From Streptosporangiaceae bacterium (GTDB lineage: Bacteria; Actinomycetota; Actinomycetes; Streptosporangiales; Streptosporangiaceae): 5,637 nucleotides of DNA. The notes under the pieces were generated by a model, which saw only the letters and a list, made by a program, of their open reading frames with translations, did not search any database and was not told the origin of the DNA. Below, in pieces: positions 1 to 5,637 of this stretch. The first letter of the stretch is position 1. Each line of letters opens with the position of its first letter. Position numbers and translations under genes: made by a program. Location of the stretch: assembly GCA_030040815.1 (NCBI GenBank), contig JASHSZ010000638.1, positions 1-5,637 on the forward strand, in the 5' to 3' direction.

Positions 1-1163
1 CGGAGCAGGTGGTCGAGCACTTCCTGCTCGCGCCCCTCCTCGCTGACCTCGAATTCCACCTTGCCGCGCAGGGTGGTGACCACGGACGGCAAGTCGCAGA
101 CCCGGGCCACGGGCTGCGGCTCGTGCATGATCGCCGCCCGCCGCACAGCCGACGCAGCGACGGCCTCCGCCGCTGCGATGGCGAACCTCGCCGACACGCC
201 GGACCGGGAGTCGATCGCGGGCGAGGCGCGGACAAGCCGGGTGAAACGCGCGATGACCTGCACCAGGTGTGCGGGCAATACGGCGCCGGGATCCGTGCCG
301 TCCCAGGCGATGCGCGACTCCTGCTCGATCAGCGCGAGCTCGGCGTCGAGCGAGAGCGGGTAGTGGGTGCGGATCTCCGCGCCGAATCGGTCCTTCAGCG
401 GGGTGATGATGCGGCCTCTGTTGGTGTAGTCCTCCGGGTTGGCGCTGGCCACCAGGACCACATCGAGCGGCAGCCGCAGCGCGTAGCCGCGGACGCTGAT
501 GTCGCGCTCCTCGAGCACGTTCAGGAGCGATACCTGAATGCGCTCGGCGAGGTCGGGCAGCTCGTTGAGGCAGAAGATGCCGCGGTTGGTCCGGGGCAGC
601 AAGCCAAAGTGGATCGTCTCGGGGTCACTCAGGGTCCGGCCCTCGGCGACCCTGACCGGGTCGATGTCCCCGATGAGGTCACCGACGCTGGTGTCGGGGG
701 TGGCGAGCTTCTCGCCGTACCGGTCGGCGCGTGCGCGCCAGACGACCGGCAACTCGTCGCCGAGCTCGGCCGCCAGGCGCTGACACCGGGCGCACACCGG
801 AGCATACGGGTGATCGTTGATCTCGCATCCGGCAACCGCTGGAGTCCATTCGTCGAGCAGTCCGGTCAGCGTCCGGATCAGCCTGGTTTTGCCCTGACCG
901 CGCTCGCCGAGCAAGATCACGTCATGCCCGGCGATAATCGCTCTCTCGAGATGCGGCAGCACGGTCTGCCCGAAGCCGATTATGCCGGGAAAGGCATCCG
1001 CGCCGGTGCGCATCGCCTCGAGCAGGTTCTGCCGCAGTTCCTGCTTGACGGTGCGAAGCTGGTGTCCGCTAGCCCGAAGCTGTCCGAGCGCGGTGACATT
1101 CGGCGGTGTCGAGGCGGGTAGCTGTTCGGGGACCGGCTGGTGCGGAGTCGTAGGCTGCACCAT
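1..1163 (-). CDS. Magnesium-chelatase subunit I / MoxR-like AAA+ ATPase, C-terminus cut by window edge
   Basis: The minus-strand frame from the ATG at 1161-1163 is open to the window edge (387 codons) with no stop. From the start: a Pro-rich, probably flexible N-terminus (about residues 1-24), a helical segment, Walker A GERGQGKT at 86-93, a Cys cluster (C113, C124-x2-C127), a Walker B-like GIFCLNEL at 195-202 with Asn-Glu in place of Asp-Glu, and a sensor-1 region SANPEDY at 240-246 followed by TPLKDRFG. This is the architecture of ChlI/BchI-like and MoxR-like ATPases, and the sequence closely resembles what I recall of M. tuberculosis Rv0958 (about 459 aa), so roughly 70 residues should be missing. 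Such proteins are often annotated as magnesium chelatase, but nothing here indicates chlorophyll synthesis; a cytosolic remodelling ATPase working with a VWA-domain partner is more likely. No good Shine-Dalgarno precedes the ATG, so the mRNA may be leaderless. The gene is divergent from the ROK kinase. Family assignment is secure; function is inferred. Confidence 0.93.
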   Translation of the reverse strand, partial: MVQPTTPHQPVPEQLPASTPPNVTALGQLRASGHQLRTVKQELRQNLLEAMRTGADAFPGIIGFGQTVLPHLERAIIAGHDVILLGERGQGKTRLIRTLTGLLDEWTPAVAGCEINDHPYAPVCARCQRLAAELGDELPVVWRARADRYGEKLATPDTSVGDLIGDIDPVRVAEGRTLSDPETIHFGLLPRTNRGIFCLNELPDLAERIQVSLLNVLEERDISVRGYALRLPLDVVLVASANPEDYTNRGRIITPLKDRFGAEIRTHYPLSLDAELALIEQESRIAWDGTDPGAVLPAHLVQVIARFTRLVRASPAIDSRSGVSARFAIAAAEAVAASAVRRAAIMHEPQPVARVCDLPSVVTTLRGKVEFEVSEEGREQEVLDHLL

Positions 1164-1209
1164 TCGACAGTATGTCGGCGCCTGCCTTGCTCGCACCCAG
1201 GGAGGGTGA
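1164..1209. promoter_or_regulatory. Divergent intergenic region with 13-bp inverted repeat
   Basis: This 46-bp gap separates the divergent start codons of the AAA+ ATPase gene and the ROK kinase gene, so it should hold at least part of both promoters. At 1165-1177 there is a perfect inverted repeat, CGACA-GTA-TGTCG. On the minus strand the repeat contains CATACT and TACTGT, which resemble a -10 box and lie only 3-5 nt before the ATPase ATG; that spacing would fit a leaderless or nearly leaderless transcript. I see no convincing -35 hexamer for either direction. The plus-strand end holds GGAGG at 1201-1205, the ribosome binding site of the kinase. The repeat could be an operator, but it is short enough to occur by chance. 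Confidence 0.4.
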
Positions 1210-2166
1210 ATGGAGGATTCCCGCGCAGCGCTGGCCATGGACATCGGCGGCACGAAGCTGGCGGCTGGTCTCGTCGAGCCGGCCGGGCGCGTGCACACCT
1301 GGGTGCAGGCGCCGACCCCGGTCGGCCTGGACGCCGAGCAGCTGTGGAGTACCTTGAACACGCTGATCGGCCAGGTGCTGGAGCGTGCCGACGTCAGCGC
1401 GGACGAGCTGGCCGGCTGTGGTTGCGGCTGCGGCGGTCCGATGGAGTGGCCCGCGGGGATCGTGTCGCCGCTGAACATTCCGGCCTGGCGCCGGTTCCCG
1501 TTGCGGAGCAGGCTCGCTGAACGTCTCGGTGGCCTGCCGGTCCGGGTGCACAACGACGCTATCTGCCTCGTGGCGGGCGAGCACTGGCGCGGGGCTGGCC
1601 GGGGCCGCCACAACGTGCTCGGCATGGTGGTGTCAACCGGCGTCGGCGGCGGGCTGGTGCTGGACGATCGGCTCGTGCAGGGCGCATCCGGCAACGCCGG
1701 CCACGTCGGGCATGTCGTGGTGGAACCGGAGAACGGGCCAGAGTGTGGCTGCGGCGGCCACGGCTGTGTGGAGGCGATCGCGCGCGGCCCGGCTCTCGTG
1801 CGGTGGGCTCAGACGCAGGGCTGGCGGCCCGAGCAGAGTGACGCCACGGCGAAGGACCTCGCGGGCGACGGCGCGCTCGGCCACCCCGTCGCCACTGCCG
1901 CCATGAACCGGGCCGGTCACGCGCTGGGCATCGCGATCGCGTCGGCGACCTGCCTGTGCGACTTGGAGGTGGTCTCGGTGGGCGGCGGTCTGTCGCAGGC
2001 GGGCCCGCTGCTGTTCGATCCGCTGGAGGAGACGCTTCGCCTGCACGCAAGGCTGGGCTTCGCCCGCAACGTGACGGTGGTCCCGGCGGCGCTCGGCCAG
2101 CACGCCGGCCTCGTTGGTGCCGCTGCGCTCGTCCTCGCGGCCGACCGGTACTGGGCTGGCGACTGA
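1210..2166 (+). CDS. ROK-family sugar kinase (glucokinase-like)
   Basis: This 318-aa protein has the usual ROK length and motifs and should be a cytosolic ATP-dependent sugar kinase. It shows the N-terminal phosphate-binding DIGGTK at 11-16, a sugar-binding GGPMEWPAGIVSPLNIPAW stretch at 75-93, HNDA at 114-117 with the expected catalytic base D116, the second phosphate loop STGVGGG at 142-148, the zinc site formed by H168 and C179-x-C181-x4-C186, and the adenosine motif SVGGGLS at 256-262. There is no N-terminal helix-turn-helix, so it is a kinase and not a ROK repressor. The sugar-contacting ExGH motif reads HVGH at 165-168, so glucose specificity is uncertain and no gene symbol is given. 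The ATG at 1210 has GGAGG 4 nt upstream; an in-frame ATG at 1237, directly before the first motif, is less likely because it lacks that spacing. The threonine ammonia-lyase follows 49 bp downstream on the same strand. Confidence 0.93.
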   Translation: MEDSRAALAMDIGGTKLAAGLVEPAGRVHTWVQAPTPVGLDAEQLWSTLNTLIGQVLERADVSADELAGCGCGCGGPMEWPAGIVSPLNIPAWRRFPLRSRLAERLGGLPVRVHNDAICLVAGEHWRGAGRGRHNVLGMVVSTGVGGGLVLDDRLVQGASGNAGHVGHVVVEPENGPECGCGGHGCVEAIARGPALVRWAQTQGWRPEQSDATAKDLAGDGALGHPVATAAMNRAGHALGIAIASATCLCDLEVVSVGGGLSQAGPLLFDPLEETLRLHARLGFARNVTVVPAALGQHAGLVGAAALVLAADRYWAGD

Positions 2167-2200
2167 GCCGGGTGCCAACCCGCGCTGCCTCGCCCGCGAA

Positions 2201-2216
2201 TGCCAGAATTCAGCCG
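2201..2216 (+). promoter_or_regulatory. Possible extended -10 promoter for a leaderless threonine ammonia-lyase mRNA
   Basis: The motif TGC-CAGAAT (2201-2209) resembles an extended -10 element. Its last base lies 7 nt before the GTG at 2216, which is the spacing expected if transcription begins at the start codon. Leaderless mRNAs are common in actinobacteria, and no Shine-Dalgarno sequence is visible before this GTG. No recognisable -35 box is found 16-18 nt upstream, and the hexamer matches the consensus only partly, so this is a tentative call. Translation after readthrough from the kinase gene is the alternative. Confidence 0.22.
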
Positions 2217-3445
2217 TGACGTCATCGGTGCTGCCCGGTAGCCCGCCTCCGCCCGAGGACGTGCTGGCAGCGCGGACCATCCTGCAGCAGGTGATCCGGC
2301 AGACCCCGGTGCTGGAGTCCAGCGCGCTCTCGACGCTCGTCGCCGGGCCGGTGTACTTCAAGTGTGAGAACCTGCAGCACGGCGGCTCGTTCAAGATGCG
2401 CGGGGCGTACCTTCGGATAGCCCGGCTCGCGGCAGCCGAGCGCGCGCGCGGCGTGGTGGCAGCGAGCGCGGGCAACCACGCGCAGGGTGTCGCGCTCGCG
2501 GCCGCCGCGCTGGATACGACGGCGACAGTAGTCATGCCCGCGGCCGCTCCGCTCCCCAAAGTGGCCGCGACGCGGTCGTACGGCGCCGAGGTCGTGCTGT
2601 ACGGCGCGGCGGTCGAGGACGCCCTGGCCAGAGCGCAAGAACTGGCCGCCGAGACCGGATCGGTCTTCATCCACCCGTTCGACCACCCGGACGTGATAGC
2701 TGGACAGGGCACGGTCGGCCTGGAGATCGCCGAGCAGTGCCCGCTGGTGCGGACGATCGTGGTGCCGGTCGGTGGCGGCGGCCTGGCCGCCGGCGTCGCC
2801 CTCGCGGCTAGCGCCCTCCTGCCCGCCGCGCGGCTGGTCGGCGTGCAGGCCGAGGCGGTGGCGCCGATGGCCCCGTCCATCGCGGTCGGACGGCCGGTCA
2901 GCGTGACTCCGGGAGCCACGATGGCGGACGGGATTGCCGTCGCCCGGCCGGGTGAGCTGGCGACCTCGGTCTTGGCCCGACTGGGTGCGGACATCGTCAC
3001 CGTCTCGGAGGAGAACCTGTCCCGCGGGCTGCTGCTCTGCCTGGAGCGGGCCAAGCAGGTTGTCGAGCCCGCTGGCGCTGCGGGAGTGGCGGCGGTCCTG
3101 GAGCATCCCACCCTGTTCGAGCCGCCCGTTGTCATCGTGCTGTCGGGCGGCAACATCGACCCGCTGCTGCTGTCAAAGGTCCTGCGGAACGGCCTGTCGG
3201 CCGCGGGCCGCTTCCTGGCGTTCCGGTGCAGGCTGCCCGATCGGCCTGGCACGCTGGCCAGCTTGCTGATGGAGCTAGCGGCCCTCGGCGCCAACGTGGT
3301 CAACGTTGTGCACGAGCGGGTCACGCCGGATCTGCGAGTGGACGAGGCGGAGGTCAGCCTGCACCTGGAGACGAGGGGCCCAGAGCACACCGACTCGGTC
3401 ATCAGCCAGCTGCGCAAGGCCGGGTACACGCTGCTCTTCGGCTAA
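2216..3445 (+). CDS. ilvA: Threonine ammonia-lyase (threonine dehydratase), medium form with C-terminal ACT domain
   Basis: The enzyme converts L-threonine to 2-oxobutanoate and ammonia using pyridoxal phosphate, feeding isoleucine synthesis or threonine degradation. From the GTG at 2216 it has 409 aa. The fold-type II PLP core shows GSFKMRGAY with the Schiff-base lysine K60, the substrate loop SAGNH at 84-88, the phosphate-binding GGGG at 186-189, and SGGN at 310-313 near the cofactor ring nitrogen. A single ACT domain occupies about 333-409, opening with LPDRPGTLASLL, and suggests amino-acid allosteric control. This is the roughly 400-aa single-ACT form, distinct from the long two-ACT E. 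coli IlvA and the ACT-less TdcB. The frame is open upstream to an ATG at 2114 inside the kinase gene, but those 34 residues have no family character, and no other in-frame start lies between the kinase stop and 2216. The gene converges on the RDD gene. Biosynthetic versus catabolic role cannot be settled from sequence. Confidence 0.93.
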   Translation: MTSSVLPGSPPPPEDVLAARTILQQVIRQTPVLESSALSTLVAGPVYFKCENLQHGGSFKMRGAYLRIARLAAAERARGVVAASAGNHAQGVALAAAALDTTATVVMPAAAPLPKVAATRSYGAEVVLYGAAVEDALARAQELAAETGSVFIHPFDHPDVIAGQGTVGLEIAEQCPLVRTIVVPVGGGGLAAGVALAASALLPAARLVGVQAEAVAPMAPSIAVGRPVSVTPGATMADGIAVARPGELATSVLARLGADIVTVSEENLSRGLLLCLERAKQVVEPAGAAGVAAVLEHPTLFEPPVVIVLSGGNIDPLLLSKVLRNGLSAAGRFLAFRCRLPDRPGTLASLLMELAALGANVVNVVHERVTPDLRVDEAEVSLHLETRGPEHTDSVISQLRKAGYTLLFG

Positions 3446-3467
3446 CCCGCGGCCCGCGCGAACCGAC

Positions 3468-3489
3468 CTGGGCCCCAGCCGGCCGGCTG
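3468..3489. terminator. Possible bidirectional terminator between convergent genes
   Basis: The 44-bp gap between the convergent threonine ammonia-lyase and RDD genes contains a perfect 14-bp palindrome, CAGCCGGCCGGCTG (3476-3489). It could form a 5-bp GC-only stem with a GGCC loop on either transcript. An overlapping CTGGG-C-CCCAG (3468-3478) could form a competing stem. Neither has a T-run, so this would be an atypical GC-rich terminator of the sort proposed for actinobacteria. The position supports the call better than the structure does, because high GC makes short palindromes common. Confidence 0.33.
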
Positions 3490-4380
3490 CTACCAGGGCT
3501 GCGACGCGCGCGACCGCTGCTGGAGCCAGCGCTGCCGCACCACGACCGTGCCAGCCAGCTTGTCGTGCAGTGACTGCGCCTGCGAGTCCACCAGGGGCAG
3601 CCCGGCGTCGGCGAGCCAGAGCACGCCGCCGACAATGTTGAACGGGGTCACCAACAGCATCAAGATCGCCGGTCCAGCGAGGAATGCAGCAGCACGGATG
3701 CCCGCCCGCCGCACGCCGATGCTGCCCTGATCCGCAGCCCGCACGACGCGCACCCCGAGCGCTCGCTTGCCGACCGTGGCCCCCCACACCGCGTGCTGCG
3801 TCCAGTAGTAGACCAGCGCTATCCCGAACATGGTCAGGAGCCAGTACACGAGTGTGCGCTGGGTCGCCGGGTCCCTCGAGATGCTGGTCATCGCCGCGTG
3901 CGCGGCCGGTGAGGTCAGATCCGGGTAGCGGGTGGCGATGGCCTCGAGCTCGCGCCAGATTCGCGACAGCGGCGACCAAAAGGCGATCACCGACGCCAGG
4001 ATGATGATGGTCCAGTCGAGCGCCGAGGCGGCCAGCCGGCTCCACGGCGCCGCCAGGGCCGGATTGCGGCGGGCCGCGGCGGCCGTGCGGGGAGCTGGCC
4101 GGGGTCCTTTGGGCTGGCCGTACCGCGACTGGCTGTCGCCGAACGGGCGACCGCCCGGCAGGCCCGGCGCACTGCCGTAGCGCGGCTGACCCGGCTGCGG
4201 CGGGGCGAGGTAAGCCTGGGGTACGGCCTCGCCGCCGTCGAGGTAAGGCGACGGGTATACAGGTCCCGACTGTGCCGTCTGGGACATGTCCGGCGTCGGC
4301 GCTGGCTGGGACGTCTCCGGCGCCGGTGCCGACTGCTCTGCCCCGGCGACATGGTGCTCAGTCTCGTTCTGCTGCGTCAT
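3490..4380 (-). CDS. RDD-family integral membrane protein with long disordered N-terminus
   Basis: This 296-aa protein has two parts. Residues 1-110 are rich in Pro, Gln, Ala, Ser, Gly and Tyr (for example YPSPY, QPRYG, SQSRYG) and are predicted to be disordered and cytosolic. Residues 112-282 form an RDD domain: R115 and D122 in SRLAASALDW begin the first membrane helix (about 118-136), a second helix lies at about 177-195, then the loop GKRALGVRVV (204-213), one or two hydrophobic segments at 229-258, and the closing LHDKLAGT (271-278) with the conserved Asp D273. RDD proteins are mostly uncharacterised; some are linked to transport or ion stress, but no substrate can be named here. I chose the ATG at 4378-4380 because AGGGA (4389-4393) lies 8 nt upstream; the frame extends to an ATG at 4521, but those extra 47 residues lack such support. 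It lies downstream of hppD on the same strand, 198 bp away, and converges on ilvA. Confidence 0.88.
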   Translation of the reverse strand: MTQQNETEHHVAGAEQSAPAPETSQPAPTPDMSQTAQSGPVYPSPYLDGGEAVPQAYLAPPQPGQPRYGSAPGLPGGRPFGDSQSRYGQPKGPRPAPRTAAAARRNPALAAPWSRLAASALDWTIIILASVIAFWSPLSRIWRELEAIATRYPDLTSPAAHAAMTSISRDPATQRTLVYWLLTMFGIALVYYWTQHAVWGATVGKRALGVRVVRAADQGSIGVRRAGIRAAAFLAGPAILMLLVTPFNIVGGVLWLADAGLPLVDSQAQSLHDKLAGTVVVRQRWLQQRSRASQPW

Positions 4381-4471
4381 CCCGGTCGTCCCTGCGATGG
4401 CTCCGCGGGTGGTCGGCCGACGGGCCGCCTGCGATGAGCCGACGGGTCCAGGGTGGTCCCGCCTGCCATCC

Positions 4472-4477
4472 ACTGTA
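4472..4477 (-). promoter_or_regulatory. Possible -10 element upstream of the RDD gene
   Basis: On the minus strand TACAGT (4472-4477) fits the TAnnnT pattern of actinobacterial housekeeping -10 boxes. It would give the RDD gene its own promoter with a leader of about 85 nt ending in the AGGGA ribosome binding site. No good -35 hexamer is present at 16-18 nt, so this is only a weak candidate. Confidence 0.2.
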
Positions 4478-4501
4478 TTCGCGGCCGAAGCCATCCCGCC
4501 G

Positions 4502-4537
4502 CGCCCTGCCGTACCCGGCAACCGAAGCAGCAGGGCG
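4502..4537 (-). terminator. Stem-loop downstream of hppD, possible terminator
   Basis: In the 198-bp spacer between hppD and the RDD gene, CGCCCTGC (4502-4509) and GCAGGGCG (4530-4537) form a perfect 8-bp inverted repeat around a 20-nt loop. It begins about 41 nt after the hppD stop codon in the direction of transcription. CCCGCC (4495-4500) can pair with GGCGGG (4534-4539) as a competing stem. A second small hairpin, GCTGG-3 nt-CCAGC (4564-4576), lies directly after the hppD stop. No T-run follows, and the 20-nt loop is large for an intrinsic terminator. The rest of the spacer shows no gene I can support. Confidence 0.33.
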
Positions 4538-4578
4538 GGGTCGCCCGGATGGCCGCGAAGCCGGCTGGCCGCCAGCTG

Positions 4579-5637
<1,059 letters not shown>

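Noticed and set aside
9..1121. 370-codon open frame on the plus strand opposite the AAA+ ATPase
   Set aside because: The opposite strand encodes a recognisable ATPase with Walker A and sensor motifs over the same span. The plus-strand product is low complexity and matches no family I know.
1417..1431. Cys-Gly repeat GCGCGCGG in the ROK kinase (C70, C72, C74) as a metal site
   Set aside because: The known ROK zinc site is intact elsewhere (H168, C179, C181, C186), and this stretch fits the Gly-rich strand leading to the sugar-binding loop. Alternating Cys in an extended strand would not easily chelate one metal.
2169..2182. Hairpin CGGGT-GCCA-ACCCG just after the kinase stop codon as a terminator
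   Set aside because: The stem is only 5 bp and no T-run follows. In DNA of this GC content it is too weak to call.
2114..2215. ATG at 2114 as the start of the threonine ammonia-lyase, overlapping the kinase gene by 53 bp
   Set aside because: The extra 34 residues are not family-like, and the GTG at 2216 gives the usual length of about 409 aa.
1633..3429. 598-codon open frame on the minus strand, antisense to the kinase and threonine ammonia-lyase genes
   Set aside because: The protein is rich in Arg, Ser, Ala and Thr with no recognisable domain, and it lies opposite two clearly conserved genes. Long antisense frames are expected where third positions are almost all G or C.
4381..4521. 47-codon upstream extension of the RDD gene
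   Set aside because: The ATG at 4378-4380 has a well-placed AGGGA ribosome binding site, while the extension is Arg/Gly/Pro-rich and has no support.

Overview
The window is high-GC DNA (roughly 70%, with strong G/C preference at third codon positions) that looks like ordinary chromosome from an actinomycete (phylum Actinomycetota). This rests on codon use, on the actinobacterial-type AAA+ ATPase resembling Mycobacterium tuberculosis Rv0958 (from memory, not searched), and on typical actinobacterial versions of the other genes. The sequence does not resolve the genus. I see no mobile element, CRISPR array, tRNA or rRNA.

Layout: (1) 1-1163, minus strand: a magnesium-chelatase-I/MoxR-like AAA+ ATPase whose C-terminus runs off the left edge. 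It has no complete ORF here because its stop codon lies outside the window. (2) 1164-1209: a 46-bp divergent gap with a small inverted repeat. (3) 1210-2166, plus: a ROK-family sugar kinase. (4) 2216-3445, plus: a PLP-dependent threonine ammonia-lyase with a C-terminal ACT domain, starting at a GTG without a Shine-Dalgarno sequence. (5) 3446-3489: a convergent gap holding a 14-bp perfect palindrome. (6) 3490-4380, minus: an RDD-family membrane protein with a long disordered N-terminus. (7) 4381-4578: a 198-bp spacer with a stem-loop. (8) 4579-5637, minus: 4-hydroxyphenylpyruvate dioxygenase, with its N-terminus beyond the right edge.

The genes do not form one pathway. The kinase and the threonine ammonia-lyase are codirectional and 49 bp apart, so they could be co-transcribed. 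The dioxygenase (tyrosine catabolism) lies upstream of the RDD gene on the same strand but is separated by a spacer with a possible terminator. The most notable details are a Glu-to-His change in the ROK sugar-binding motif (HVGH in place of ExGH), a Cys cluster and an Asn-Glu Walker B in the ATPase, and the apparent leaderless start of the threonine ammonia-lyase. I found no convincing undescribed system. The best candidate for under-studied biology is the ATPase, which probably works with a partner encoded just outside the window.
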